Origin: Megascapheus bottae
Taxonomy: Eukaryota; Chordata; Mammalia; Rodentia; Geomyidae
Reading direction: 5' to 3'
Assembly: GCA_024803745.1 (NCBI GenBank)
Contig: JANJXV010000024.1
Location: forward strand, 5,426,106-5,490,105
Length of the DNA stretch: 64,000 bases
Positions 45,365 to 59,620 of this stretch are shown here, one piece after another; position 1 is the first letter of the stretch; each line of letters begins with the position of its first letter. A program made the position numbers and the translations under genes. The notes under the pieces are model-generated. The model was not told the origin of the DNA, did no database searches, and was given only the letters and a program-made list of their open reading frames with translations.

Positions 45365-45495
45365 AATTAACTCCAAATGGATCAAAGACCTGGAGGTAAA
45401 AGCTGACACACTGAAAACTTTACAGGAAGGAATAGGAGATATACTAGGCCTCCTTGGCACAGGTAGAAACTTTCTTAATATCTTCTTTGTTCTTT

Positions 45496-46654
45496 GGCAG
45501 AATTAGTTTTGAATTCTTCTCTTGTCCTGAGTATATATTTTGATACCATTGGGATAAAATGTTTCACCACTTTCTGCCATTGCTCACAAATACTCTATTT
45601 GATGATATATATTATTTGTTTATATTTAGCTTTATTATATAAGTAACTCACTTTAAGTATCACTTTCATTTTGTCATATTTAAAATTTATCTTACTAGCA
45701 TATTTTCTGCGGTTCATAGACTATTTTCTTCTCAAAGCAAAAATAGGTTTCTCTACAGTTGAATGCAGGCATTTATACCAGCATATAGTCAAGATATTTA
45801 TTTTATTCTAGATAATATATGCCTTTCCTATAGTTTTTCAGCTTATTGCTTAAATTGGCAATTAATAATGTGCAATAAGGGAAATGTACAGTAAGGAAAA
45901 TAGTAAAGTGATACAGGCGATAGTAATAAAAGCTTTGAATAAACAATGAAATATGCTGATAAATAATACTCTTAAGAGTTTCAAATATTTTCCTTACTCC
46001 AAAATAGTTCTACAGAGGGAAAGATTCTACCCCGGAAAAATGTAACAGGTTCACCTTATCAAAGTGATCAAAGTTAATGCCAACAATGCTGAGACATACT
46101 GACATTGTTTACCACTTGATAAGAATCACTGAGAATAGAAAAACCTCCTTTCTGTTTTATCATTGCCAAAATACATGACCACAATCTAAGCATACGAAAA
46201 TATCAAACAAACTCAAACTGAAAGCCATTCTACTAAAATAATTGGAAAGTGATATTCTTTGAATTTGTCAAGGTCAAGTAAGCAAGAAGACAAAAGGAGT
46301 GACTGAGAGGTGAGGAGACTAAATAGGCATGACAATCAAACTCAATGTGGGACCCAGCATTGGCTCATGACAGTGAATGGTATCTCCTGGAACAAATAAT
46401 GAGTGTTGATATCCAAAAATTCTCTAACGATGTTAATGTCCCAGTTGCAACAATTGTGGTATACTTGCATAGCATCATAACAGGAAAAATGTACAAGCTT
46501 AGCAATAAACAAGCAGAGATCAAAATAACAGTCAATTAACAGGAAAGGAGAAATACAAGGAAAGTAATTCCATGAATGATTGTTCTTTACCAAACACAGT
46601 TGAAGCAAAAAAAATGAATCTATTTAAAATATAGAAAGCAAAAAAACAGCTATG
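45496..46654. other. Anonymous AT-rich DNA
   Basis: No gene recognisable. Pairs of short overlapping ORFs around 46342-46608 look like chance. Confidence 0.55.
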
Positions 46655-46669
46655 AAAAAGAGGAGGTAG
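46655..46669 (+). repeat. Left TSD of the CDC42 retrocopy
   Basis: aaaaagaggaggtag, identical to 48695-48709. It begins with an A-run, as expected for L1 endonuclease. Confidence 0.92.
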
Positions 46670-46732
46670 CGACAGTGCTGCCAACGCCCCGGCGGAGAAG
46701 CTGAGGTCACCATCAACTTTGGATTGTTTTAA

Positions 46733-47328
<596 letters not shown>

Positions 47329-48694
47329 TGAACATCTCTTCAGAACCCTTTCTACACAACTGGTGTCGGCATCATACTAAAAGCAATGTTTAAATCAAAC
47401 TAAAACTAAAAATTAAAATTCGTTTCTGCAATAATGACAAATGCCCTGTACCTATCCACATGCACTCATGTGAGACAAGGCCCATAGGTGTGCCCCCCTT
47501 CGCCTTCCAAGTACTAGTTAATTTTGATAATTGTGTATTGTCAGAAAAAGTGATCAGTACTAGTTTTTGTTGTTTCAAAAAAAAACTTAGTTTGTTTGTT
47601 TACAAGCAAGGCATGCTTATGACAGCTGTAACAGACTAATTTTGAATTGTTGAAGCTACTCCCTGATTCCATTTTGGACAGTAATCTGGGACATTTTGGA
47701 GACTTTTTTTCCCCCAGGGTTGTGTGTGTGGGATTCATTTTTTAGTATTTTGTTTTTTAAAAAATTAACCAGTGACAGCCCTTCAGGGAGGAGGACGGAT
47801 TAATTCCACATTCCACTTCCTAAATCTAGTTTAGAAAATGTGTTCCCCATCCGGTGCTCTTAGGAAGGAGTATAGTAAATGCCTCATTTAATAACATACT
47901 CCTTTTTGAAGGTTGCCTTTTTTCCTCCTTCCACCCTTGAGTAGATCCAGTATTTGATGATGCTCATGAAAGTGGGTGGAAGCCGTCTTGTCCTCCTCTT
48001 TTCTAGGATGCACTCTATATGTGACTGTGACTTCCAAGGAAATTCGTTTGCCTTTTTTTTTTCTTTTGAGGAGGAAGTGATTTCTAACTTCTTTTACTCA
48101 TAACTGAAGAAAAGTATTGCACCTTTTGAAATACCCCAAATTGACTTCATACATAATACTTTTTTCTTGTCAGTCATTGTCTAATATGCTTAGCATTGAT
48201 TTGCAAGTCAGTAGTGTGTGGTATTCCTGGAAGCCAGCTGATGACTGGCCCATGGAGAAAAACTCTTGAGAGATGTGCTGGAAGACAGATACCTGTGAGA
48301 TGACTGGCTTCCTTTCTGGTGATGAGGCTGCCAGGCCTGCTTCTTGAGAAGTTGGGGCTGGTGGAAGAGCAACACTTAGCCAACATGGGGACCAGTCAGG
48401 GTAATCCCTTTTTTTCTGTCTTGCATATGAAGAACCCTTGAGCAATTGAAGCTCTCCAGTTTAATAAAAATGGCAAGAGTCTTATTGATTCTTTATTATA
48501 AGTGTTAATAGGGATTTTATCAGACTATTTCAGTTGCAGTTTCCAATTTTTAAAAATGTTTAGGTAATCTTTTCCACCTTCTTCAAATCCTAATTCGTGT
48601 AGATTCATTAGTATTGAACCAGTGCTTTCTCATGTCTCAGTTCTTTGTATATGCGTTCATTTTAGATGTATTAAACAAACAAAACCCTTCACAA

Positions 48695-48709
48695 AAAAAG
48701 AGGAGGTAG
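48695..48709 (+). repeat. Right TSD of the CDC42 retrocopy
   Basis: Identical to 46655-46669. The remaining poly(A) tail between the mRNA end and the TSD is only a few bases. Confidence 0.92.
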
Positions 48710-49054
48710 AAGTTTCTCCCAATATATAGAATAAGAGATAGAACAAAACTAACAATGATTGCAGAATTCTACAAAATTCTCCTATATCCAAAATTTTTAT
48801 AACATATATGTGAATGTAAATACTGAGCACATTAATGGAGCCATTCAACACAAATGATTAATCTCAGAAACCAAAATAAAGTTTTCCATATGCTCATCCC
48901 ATTACATAAATATCTATGATGGAACAATATACTCCCTCCAAGTTTGAGCAAGAACAATATACTCCATTTCTTCTCGTATTATGTTCTGGAAATGAGTTAG
49001 CTGTGGATGCTTCATGGCATCTTTCATTTCAGGAATAAGATAATGCTTGAAATA
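48710..49054. other. Anonymous DNA
   Basis: Nothing recognisable. 'caatatactcc' occurs twice near 48925-48965. Confidence 0.5.
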
Positions 49055-49188
49055 TATTAGCTGATGGAAGGGGGTGAGGAGAGGTAAATCTGGACAAAAA
49101 CATGAGAATGGGTATCAGTTCTGAGAAGTAATGCATCTACTATATGGGAAATATAACTGTAACCTCTCTATACATTATAATAAAAAAG
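49055..49188 (+). mobile_element. L1 3' UTR end
   Basis: 'ggacaaaaacatgagaatgg', 'gtatcagttctgagaagtaa' and 'ataactgtaacctctctata' with an A-rich end. Short and 5'-truncated. Confidence 0.8.
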
Positions 49189-49199
49189 AGACTCTAGAG

Positions 49200-49462
49200 A
49201 GGAAATAAAATAACCAATGAAACATGAAGAAATGTTTAACATCCCTGGCCTTAAAATAAATGCAAATCTAAATTACATAGATGTTCTACCACACCCCAGT
49301 TAGATTGATCATTTTCAAGAAAACAAATAACAAATGCTGGCAGGGATGTGGTCAAAAGGGAATGCTACTACACTATTGGTGGGTATTTAAACTGGTTCAA
49401 CTACTCTTCAACTACTCTGGAAAGCAATGGGAAGATTCCTTAAAAAATATTTCCCTGGAGTC
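49200..49462 (+). mobile_element. Diverged L1 ORF2 fragment
   Basis: 'gaaacatgaagaaatgttta', 'cccagttagattgatcattt' and 'actacactattggtgggtat' are worn ORF2 text, older than the main L1 copies. It lacks a 3' UTR of its own. Confidence 0.75.
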
Positions 49463-49668
49463 AAAGACAGATCTGAGGGTCATGGTTTGAAGCCTTCCCA
49501 GCAGAAAAGTCATATCTCCAATAAAGACTCTTATCTCCAATAAAGTACAAAGAATAATTCCAGAAGTAGAGTTATGGCTCAAGTGACTGAACTTTAGTCT
49601 TGAGCACTAAAGCTCAAGGACAGTACCCTGAACCAAGTTCAAGTAAAAAAACCAGCACCAAGGGGAAA
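49463..49668 (+). mobile_element. Degraded B1-Geo SINE
   Basis: 'gacagatctgagggtcatgg' and 'tttgaagccttcccagcaga' (B1-like) lead to 'gactcttatctccaataaag' and the Geo text 'agagttatggctcaagtgac', ending 'aaccaagttcaag' plus an A-rich tail. Part of the B1 tail motif is duplicated (49512-49542). Confidence 0.75.
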
Positions 49669-51428
49669 AAAAACTAATGGAGTCATCAAAATGATCTAAA
49701 ACTCATGAAAAATACAATATTATTCTACTAAATGAATATGCTTTTGCAACCAAGAGGGCAGTATAGTACTAGGAAAACTGTTCACTGCACATAGTTTCTC
49801 CCTATTATTTATGTGTTTGCATTCACCTTCTTTTCCTACATTAACGTAAACAGAATTGTAAATGTTCATAAAAACTAGAAGTGTTTGTTATAACACAGCT
49901 ATTGTTTTCATTCTACTAAAAGCACAAGACACACTTGCTGGGATTTACCTGGAATGGGAAATTTGGTCTTCCTGTTCACTTACATGCAAGCAGAGATCTG
50001 AATCCATTATTCTACTCCTCTACTTCCTGTGTTTTTGTGTATCTCAAGAAGGATACTTTGACTGCATGTCTCCATCTGGCTGTTCTCAAATAGAACCCAC
50101 CAGAACAAGTGATTTTCTATACCTTGATGGCAAAGCAATTAGTTCCATATTTTCATTCATTAAAAAATTATTTGGTTATGAAAAAAGAAATACATTGGCT
50201 GAGAGAATAACAGTACCAATATTAAAATGTTAACAATTTTCATTGTTGCATATTTAAGCATGTACACTTCCCTATTCTAAAATGTTAATGATAATTACTT
50301 GTCTGTGGCTTAATAACAATTACTTGACAGATTTATTAATTTCTTCTTTAATAATGTATATAAACATTCAAGTAGTTTGAAGAGTTTTTGAATGCTTTAT
50401 AATATTCACTAAAATAAACAGTAAAAACTTAATCATTATAGCAGGTAGATGAATGATTATTATTGTCTTATTCAAGAAAGTCAAAGCAAGAAATATGTGA
50501 CTAAAGACCAAGGAAAAGGATTTCTGATTCCAAAAATACTGAGAACTGTACGTTAATAATTGGACATGTATTAACTCTAAATCAAGCACTTAGAGAACTC
50601 AGTCTCCATTTATGACAAGCACCCTTGAGGCAAGGAAAAATAAATCATGGCAACCTCTCTTTTCTCTGTTTGCATTTAAAGAAAACAGAAGCATGACAAT
50701 AAGAAAGCTCTGCTCTGGGCAAATTGCAGCTGCTTGGTCCTTAGAAACAGCAGCACAACTCCTACAAATGCATTTTGAGCTGTGTACTTCAAGTGAGGCA
50801 AAGCCTTGGAAACTGTTCCAGGGACAATTGAGTCTCATGGTCATGGTTACATATTCAGCTTGCAAAGAAACATCTTTCATTTCTTTGACATGTTGTTGTT
50901 GAAAAGTTAAGATTCCCATACTTGAGGAGGTACATACTGGGCACTTGACAAATGCTTCATCTCAGCTCCTTACTACCTGTTTCTCAAGTCTTCAAATTAT
51001 GGAATGGCATAAATCTTTAAAAAATACCTGCCTTTTGTTTATGGAAGTAAAATATTGGAACCTAAAGTCACTTTCACATACATGCACAAAAACAATGTGC
51101 AAAAAGAGGTTATTTCAAGATCTGAAGTAGTTGATATTTTACAGAATGAGTTCCCTTGGCTCTGACTCACCTTAGTCCTCCATGCCAGTGAAATGTTCTT
51201 TAGACCTTGTTCCAACTCACTCAACAAATCCTCCTATTCTTTGTTGTTTCCTCTCCCTTCTGCCAAGGCCTCCCAAACTGTCTTTTCTCTTTTCAATTAT
51301 ATCAAAATTCATAGATTAATAGTACTAACAAGTTTATTAACTTATATAGTCTCTGCATATTAGGATAAAGATGATGTATATTGCCTACTTTGGTCCTCCA
51401 ATGTACATTTAAAATAATTTTTTGTTGT
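49669..51428. other. Anonymous DNA, less AT-rich at 50600-50920
   Basis: No known gene. ORFs of about 100 codons overlap on opposite strands at 50599-50919. No protein family is recognised in either. Confidence 0.5.
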
Positions 51429-51625
51429 TGTTCTTGGCCGGTCCTGGGCTTGAGCTCAGTGCCTGAGCACTGTCCTTGGACTTTCTCAAGGCTAGAACTC
51501 TACCACTGGAGCCTCAGCACCACTTCCAGCTTTTTTCTATGTATGTGGTACCGAGGAATCATACCCCGGTCTTCGTGCATGCTAGGCAAGCACTCTACCT
51601 CTAGGCCAAATGCCCCGCCCCAACT
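51429..51625 (-). mobile_element. IDL-Geo SINE, full length
   Basis: On the minus strand: head 'ggggcggggcatttggccta', linker 'accacatacatagaaaaaag', Geo 'gtggtgctgaggctccagtg', ending 'gctcaagcccaggac'. A/T-rich flanks make the TSD uncertain. Confidence 0.9.
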
Positions 51626-54600
51626 TTTTTTTTCTTATTCATAAGTTAGGCCACCAAGTGTATCTGGTTTGGTTCTTTGCTTTACAGCTTTGAAAATATG
51701 TTATCTCCCTTCCATTTCAAATTACTTTGGTCATGAAAAATTGTTGGTAATTTTTTATGGTACAATGTCTATTTACATGTTTATTATAAAACCGAGTCTG
51801 GAACATAATTGATATATGTCATTAACACAAAACAATTATTTTTCATGACATTGAATATGACAGATTGAAAAGGTTCAGTCACTGAACATTCATTAACTTG
51901 AAAGAAGCATCTTTCTAATCCTATTTTTTCCAATAATAAGGTTTTAAGTATTTCTGTAAACAAGGCCTATTACCAAAAGTAACTAAAATGCTACACAGGA
52001 TATTTATTAAATACTGACAAAAGCAAGAGAATATGAAAATAATTACTATGCCATGGAAAGCGTGACGTTGTAGAAAAACTGGTTAATGAGCTTATGAGGA
52101 AACTTGAAATATGAAATCAAGCAGGCCACAAATACAAAACAATACTGTTGAAGCTTTTATAAATACTTAAAAATTTACATGATTTTACCAGTTGAGAAGA
52201 TGAAATTTGAAGACTTCCTAAACTATCAGTAATATAAAATCAAAAGTTTAAAAATTTGTTCAAGAATAATAGATTCATTTTCTTTTCTCTCTATGTAGAA
52301 TGATACTAAAATGATCATTTGAAGAGATTAAAAATCATAGCCTGAAATGTGAAAAAAAACAAATTTTACATATATCATAGGTAATTAATTAAATATAATT
52401 ATTGCATTTTCCTGGATCATGTGGTAGGCTTTCACTTTTTGTAAATCTTATGTTTCTTATTCTTTTAGAAGAATATTTTATGTTGACTCTTTTACTTTTG
52501 TAATTTTATGACCTTTTCCCTAAAAAGAGACATTACTCTGTAAAAGATGTATTTTCTACAAAGCCTAGAATTTCCTGGGTATATTATAAAGAGGAAAGTA
52601 AGGATACTTGGATATTTATTGCAATGTTTTCAGAAATTATGTCATAAAAAGTTTGCATTTATGTTTATTTTTGCTAAGTTTTCATACCACCAAATTCTTA
52701 CATCAAATAGGATGTTATCCAAGATGAAACTTCACTGACAGCTCTCAGAAGATCTATGATTTAAGCATCTCCCTTTTTGATCTTAGTACATCTGAAGATT
52801 CAGTTAATATTTATCATTTAAAAGGATTCATTTGATTGACAGGACAACCAATGAGAAATGGCAAAAGAGGTTGCCAAGACTAACAAAATACTTAGCAGAT
52901 TACCCATGCCAAGGTTAATCACTCTGGACAGTCCAACTTGACACTTGATTTTAAAGAAGTCTCTATAAAATAGTTGAGAATATCTCTAGAGTTCAATCTA
53001 GTTAAGCATTCCCATGGTGGTGAAGATAACAGACAGTCATTATGAAAGACACTTCATGTTCCCTTGAACATGAGGAGATAATAGATGAGTACTTATCTTT
53101 CAGCTGACATGACTTAAAGAAAGCCTACCTGATGCGATGTGGTGAGTAAATGGTGTATGTAATCAATAATGTTGCTCAAAGGAATATATTTCATGTAGGT
53201 CAGATGGCAAAGAATGATATCCAAACACCCATTATATAGAACGAGGCAAGAAGGCTGTAAAATTTGTGGAAAAATTAATTTGCCAATATCAAAAGAGTTA
53301 GATGTGGAAATTCGTGCACAGCAATAGGTTCTGTTAGACTTTATGTTGTGATGTTAAATATTAGAAATGAGTTCACCAATATCAAAAGGAATTTAAGGAT
53401 ACTGATGTGATAGAGTTCAAGTGGAATCAATATAGAAGTGAGGTACATAGAACTTCCTTAGTGAGTGACAATTCTAAATAACAGATTCCCTGTTCTTATG
53501 AGAGCTAAGGAGAATATTGAAAGAACACAGTGGCATGACATATTGCAGAGATATCTTAACAAAGATATTCTTCACTTATTCAAGGAATTAATTAAACATG
53601 AATGATGAGAACATGGAGAACATGATCTGTGCTTAGCTTCCACTTATGAATATTAGAATATTGCCATGGAGAGAGTTTTCTATAGAATATCCAGTCTTCC
53701 TTGATGGGATCTATACTTATTTACCCATGTAGCTGTAGCGAGTAGAAAAATCTAGGCATTGTGAATATAGATAAAATGATAATCTAGATGGGAAAATAGG
53801 GAGAAAAAAAAAGGAAGGTGATTCTCTTATTTTCTACCAATGTAAAGTAGATCTGAGTTGGGAGACAGAATGAAATAAACTTTGGTAGTTTGAATGATAC
53901 AGTGTACTAAGTAGAAGAACTGTGAAAGATGTATTATTTGATGTGGGAAAGATTTACCCCCTGTAGTTTCTGCCTAATATGCTGCTTTAATGTTCGTTCT
54001 AGGGACAGGAATCTGACTCACAGGGCAAGAAAAATGACCACACTTCTTGCTGCATCAGCATCCAACTTGTTTCATAAACTTATGGGCACCTGTCTCTACT
54101 GACAACAGATCTAACCAAATTAATGATGGCGTCTGGGTAATCGATTTTAGTACCTTTCCTAAGACAATGCTTCTTATGCACCTGACTGTTTTTTCCCTAT
54201 TGAAGTAGTTAACTGAAATGCTTTCCAGAACTCTTAACCAATGCAAGAGGAACTGACAAATTTGTAGATAGATACATGTATAGACAGACAGAACATTTTA
54301 ATTTATGTGGGGATGAGGAACAGATATTGATGGCAGTGTGCCAAAGAGTAAAACTGTTTACAGACTATCATGATGTTGAAGATGAAATCTTTATATAAAC
54401 CTCTTGTGTGGAATGGCATATTGTTCAAGTTTTGAGGGCTGTGTATCTCAAAGGTTTACAGAAATGAATAAAATGTTCATGGACAGCCACAAAGCAAAAG
54501 TTGAAGGTATAAGTGTCACAGAAGTAGAGCTTTCACAGGAGCCCATGGAGAATAATGACAGGAATATGCTCCTGATGCTTTCCTAGTTGCTCCCAAAGGC

Positions 54601-55454
54601 ACATGGAATTAAGATGAATAACTGAATTGCGTAAAGCACTGTAGAGACTCTTTTGCATAGCTATGTGTTTTATTTCCAAGATATATAAAACTACAGTTAA
54701 ATATGAATAATGTAGAAAAACAAGCCAGATCATTGACTGTCCCTTCTTCCTATCCACATTTTCAATTCTGGAAACAATGCTTTCCTCCCATGTATGGTTT
54801 TACTTCCTTTCCTGTTGCTGGGTAAAAGAGCAAGGGCTTCTGGGGACACAGCAGTTAAGGAAAGAAATGGCAGTTGTCTTAGTGTTAACAGAATCCCTTT
54901 TCTGGTTATTGCATTCGAAACCAGATTTATTATTAGGATATTTTAAAGAAGAAAAGTGGTTAATTTTTTGTAGAGAACATTTATATTACTGAATTATTAC
55001 ATTTCTAAGAATTTTTCATACACAGTGTTTTTATGATTTCAGATATTATATGCTATTCTCTGCCTTGAGATATATTTGATTTTGGAAAATATATTCAATT
55101 AATGCATAAAGGGGAAAATCTTCCATTTAACATCATATGTAATTTTGGTAAGACCTACCATCCCGGCAGCTTGCCCCATATGCTAACAAACTTCCTTTTT
55201 GCTAACGTTCTTCCAAGAAATATCACTAAATCAACTCATCATGGAACTCTTATGATTTTGTTGCTTGACCAAGAGCACTGATGTCAGTATATGTATGTCC
55301 TCATTCATGAAATCTTTTTCTCAATTATTGCGTTATGAAATTGCCATTTAAATTTTTATATATCAGTATATTTTAATTAACATTTGCTTTATTAACAGTA
55401 TTTATCCTTATTCCTGAAATCATGTAAGTGATAGGATAAATTATTAAAAATACA
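51626..55454. other. Anonymous AT-rich DNA
   Basis: About 3.8 kb with no recognisable gene or repeat family. ORFs up to about 74 codons carry no motif. Old retroviral LTR-type remnants cannot be ruled out at 52830-54300. Confidence 0.5.
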
Positions 55455-55722
55455 CTTACATTTTTATTGTCTTTTAATTTTATTCTTATTATAGAGGTGA
55501 TGTACACAGTCAGGGAATGAGTATATTTCCTTTCATACCGTATCTTCTGTTCCCTCATTCTCTCCCAGAACCTTTCTCCTGTCTCCACCCATCAGTTGCA
55601 TAGCTCACTTTCACTAGTTTCCAGTGAGCTCCACTGTTGCACTTGTTCACCATTTTTTCCCTCAAGTTCTGTACCCTCCTCCCCCAAAGTTTCAAAGATA
55701 TAAGCTACAATCTTTTAAACCA
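55455..55722 (-). mobile_element. Old L1 3' UTR fragment
   Basis: On plus: 'ttattatagaggtgatgtac', 'acagtcagggaatgagtata' and 'ccctcattctctcccagaac' resemble the reversed 3' UTR of an older L1, as at 31586-31880. Confidence 0.5.
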
Positions 55723-56811
55723 AATGCTTGAAAGTCATTTCAAATATCTCCATTTTCTTAATATATGTTTTTGTGAGGGATTCTTTATTGCCAAGGAAAA
55801 GAAATATTGGTTTTCTTCTTGTCAACTTCAGTGTTATTCACTGATACATGAAAAATTTTGCCTCCTGCTTCTTCTATTTCCAAACGCAAAATCCTGAAAA
55901 CCTGCAAGACTAGTCAAACTCCAGTGGGTTAACTCACTGATTTTGTTAATCATTGCTTTCTATACTTGATCCAGATAGAGAGAAAATAAATCTAAATGAA
56001 GAGCAAACCATATTCTGAGCATAATTATCATTTGATCCATCATTCTGGTTTTCTAAACAGACCTTTGCAGAATTAGAAAGCATGGGTTTAAATACTGCAG
56101 GTGTTGAATTAAAAACACACTACCCATTGAGATTTATAATTTGGAAGTCTTCTCAGATGCACAGTGTGTTTGGATGAACATACGTAAAAATCTAAATAGA
56201 GAAAAAGAAGAGAGAAAGGCAATATATTTCCATAGAGAATTGTCAGTATTAGCACTCTGCTTCAGCAGGACTACTAAATGTCAGGTACTAGATCTTATCC
56301 TCAGAGCACCCAACCCAGCTGTTTAGTTACGTATTGCTATGAATGTGAGCAAAAGCTTTTTAAGGATATGTTTATTTACTAATACAAGATCCTTGTTGGT
56401 GTTTTTTCACAGCAAATGTACTATAGTAATGTGCCTGTGTACCAAGTAAGGGTCAATTCTTTCAGAGTTTCAGGAATGATTATCATACATGTTGACTATT
56501 TAATAATATATTTTGCTTTTAGAAATAACATAGAAAGTAAAATCGCCATGTCAATGAAAATCAGGACAATTAAACAAGACTGATAGATAAGTTAATTAAT
56601 TTGAGTTAATCATTTCATATAGTTATTGCCTCATAAAATATATAACTGTTATTTGTTAATTAATAACCCTAATAAGAAATATATTTGTCACCACTATGTC
56701 TCCATTTTGTAAACATAGATACTTCTCAAGTGGAGATTTTGGTTTCAGGTGATACATTTTGAAAGATGCTATCTGAATCAGTGGCCTTGGCTAAATTCCA
56801 GGAGGAGACAA
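55723..56811. other. Anonymous AT-rich DNA
   Basis: Nothing recognisable. Confidence 0.5.
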
Positions 56812-56842
56812 TGGCTGGGTGCAATGGCATGTGCCTATCATT
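56812..56842 (+). mobile_element. B1-like head fragment
   Basis: 'atggctgggtgcaatggcat' then 'gtgcctatca' matches only the start of a 7SL-derived SINE. Confidence 0.5.
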
Positions 56843-58984
56843 ATGCTGATGAAATACTAATTATTACTAATTTCACAAATGTATTTACACATCTACCTTT
56901 ACCTATTTAAATGCACATAGGTTATCACTTTATAAAAGAGTTCACCCCTACTGATTACTCAATAATGGGTAGATTTAAAGAAGTTATATAACATCTACTG
57001 CTATCTTTCTTTCCTTTAAAATAGATAGATGAAACTAAATTGTTTCAAATCTCTTATAGGGTGTCAAATATTTACATAGAACGTGCAGTTTTTAATTAAC
57101 CAAACTGAAATAAGTTTACTTAATCTGCTTGATTCTGAGTGATCTAATTTATATAATCTATTCCTTCTTAAATAAAAATGAGGAGGCATTACTGTTTCAG
57201 TATTCTTTTCACTCTTGTGGTATTATATAGACTAAAATTGCCAGTTGTTTTTCTTACTGATTTCTGAGATGCAGAATAAACTTAAAGGAAAACATAAACT
57301 TTAGATCAGAGATTCCCTACAGTTTAGTAGCAAAATCAATCAACAAGTTTCTCATCTGAGGAAATGATTTCCAAACCCAAATATACAAAACCCTTCTTAT
57401 AGATGGAGAGTTCTCTGCCAGAGTGTTGAAGATATCAGCATTGGTAGGGGAAGAAAATGAAAGACTTTTTTCACGAATCAACATTGAATTAAAATAGGGA
57501 GATTGCCATAAACAAAATAATACCAGCCTACCTACAAGCCAAATGACAGTTCATATTATCAAATATGTCACCCTTATATTAGAATCTAATGCAATTTTCT
57601 CCCACCAGCAGGGGATTATAAAAAGGATGACTTTTAAAAGTATCCCACATAAATCTAATCTAATATTTCTTCACTTATTTTTCATTTTTTCCCTTCTCTC
57701 CAACTTGCTGGAAATCATATATTTCTTCTCAGCTTTGCAAATTCACAGAACTGTTCATAAATGACACTAAAAATGCTGTGCAGTAGTAGGTACTTCAGCA
57801 AATGTACAACTCTCTAGATTATTTTATTCATTATGTAGTTATTATTTAGTCATTATTATTATTTTGTTATTGTTATCAATAGAGAAATCATCAGAGAACT
57901 AAATGTGATGATGCTGATTTAATTAAAATATTGTGAAACAAATTACATTCCTTATCCAAAATACATGTTGAAGAAAATTTAGGATTATTAATTTTTAGTA
58001 ACTTTTTCTTACCTCTTCATTTTTCAACTTTCAACTGTCCATAGGAAAATACATCATTAGAAATGAATTTTTTTCCACAGGCTAAGTTACAGACTGTGTT
58101 GCACAGGGAACAGATAGATGTGGTCGAGATTAGCGTTGAGTCTTTACAATTCGTGCTAACAACAAAGCAACAGTTTGGAACTGCACAATGAAACACAAAT
58201 CTTATGTCAAATTTCCCATGGAGGAAATAATGAAAAGATGACTCATTATCTATGTAAAGGTTTTTTCACTTTATTAAAATACTGAGTTTATTTCACATGT
58301 ACATTTTGTATCCCTACCCTTTCCACATCTGACCATCTCTTCTACTACGGCCTATCATAACATTCCATATATACTTAAATCCAAGCTCAGAGTAGATTTC
58401 CTTCTTTAAAAACAGGCAATTTGGACAACACATTCTTGGCAGCAGAGCCTGAACATTTATCAAACACAGTCCACAGAAAGTTCTCACTTCACATTATAGA
58501 AGGACAGCCAGATATCAACTCTTACAGAAAGGAAATAAGATGGAAAATTTCAACAAACTCTTCAAACTACTTTCTTAAAGAGAAATTGCCAGAGATCTTG
58601 AATAGCCTCCTTATATGAAAGTTTTTTAAAACTTTATTCTTACTAAAAATGATAACTAATTTTTACTTGCAATATAAAATAATAATAATCACAAAGAAAC
58701 TTACCTTGTGGAAACTCACAGAGAAGACAAGTAAACAAGGAATTATATCAACTTATGCTATAAAAATATTCAACAGAGAAGCATGGTCTACTTTAAGTTT
58801 CTTAAATGTAACATTGTACTTATTTTAGCTAGAATCCCTTTATACCTAACTAATTTGAGACAATCATGGTCCAAACCAACTCAAGTAAAAATGTGTATTA
58901 GATCCTATCTCTTCCTAGCAATTCAGGAAGCATGAACAGATGCAAGATCCAGACTCAGCATAAAGTAATATCCTACTAAAAAAT
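56843..58984. other. Anonymous AT-rich DNA
   Basis: No gene. 57755-57805 ('tgcagtagtaggtacttcag', then 'caaatg') could be the end of a MIR, but is too short to call. Confidence 0.5.
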
Positions 58985-59610
58985 TAATGACATAAATGCA
59001 AATCAAAACAGCATTGAGATTCCACCTCACTGCAGTAAAAATGGCCATTATCAGGAAAACTAAGAGTAAGAGCTGCTGGTGGGATGTGGTTAACAGAAAA
59101 TCCTATTACACTGTTGATGGGAATGTACACTTGCTCAACCACTCTGGGAAGCAGTGTGGAGGTTTTTCATAGAAGAAAAATAAACCCAGAGCTTCCCAAT
59201 GATTCAACAATTCCATTCCTTGGAATTTATACCAGAAGAGCCAAATTTAATATTGCTTAGCATAGCCAACATAATAGATGTCTCTCAGTGGATGAACGAA
59301 TCAAGAAAATATCACACACACACACACACACACATACATTCAGAGACAAGGGGATTCCATTCACCCACAAGACAGAATGATACTATACTATTTGTAAGGA
59401 AATAATATAGGAGCATGGTTTCCTTCATTTGTGGTAACTCGAATGTGCCTATAAATCTACAAGTAAATACACTAAATGACTAAATAAATAAAAAACACTG
59501 GGACATGAAAAATTATATAGTCATTAACCTTCTGAGGTCAAAGGAGGCTATGCATAGGAGTGGTGGATAAAATTTCAATAACTATGGACAGATGATCATA
59601 TTAAATATTA
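58985..59610 (+). mobile_element. Old L1 (ORF2 end and 3' UTR)
   Basis: 'aaatgcaaatcaaaacagca', 'attccacctcactgcagtaa', 'atgggaatgtacacttgctc', 'aacaattccattccttggaa' and 'ctcagtggatgaacgaatca' are ORF2-end text at high divergence. A (CA)11 array at 59313-59334 replaces part of it. The remainder up to about 60060 may be its 3' UTR, split by a B1-Geo SINE. Confidence 0.8.
59313..59334. repeat. (CA)11 microsatellite
   Basis: Lies inside the old L1 where the consensus has 'tggtatttatacaca'. Confidence 0.95.
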
Positions 59611-59620
59611 TTCTCCTTTA

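Larger units (their letters stand above)
43340..45495 (-). mobile_element. Twin-primed L1 with 18-bp TSD and internal deletion
   Basis: Perfect 18-bp repeats (atatcttctttgttcttt) lie at 43340-43357 and 45478-45495. Between them, 43358-44074 is L1 in minus orientation (3' tail, 3' UTR, ORF2 end). At about 44075 the orientation flips to plus for 1.4 kb of upstream ORF2. The two parts meet at the same ORF2 point ('ccttattaagaaag' on one arm, 'gaaactttcttaata' on the other). Inside the minus arm about 550 bp of ORF2 is missing at 44004, where 'atgaacattg' jumps to 'cagtttaatg'. Confidence 0.95.

Noticed and set aside
49862..50233. A 123-codon ORF
   Set aside because: No domain, signal peptide, upstream context or exon-like signals recognised. 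Compatible with chance in one of the longer open stretches.
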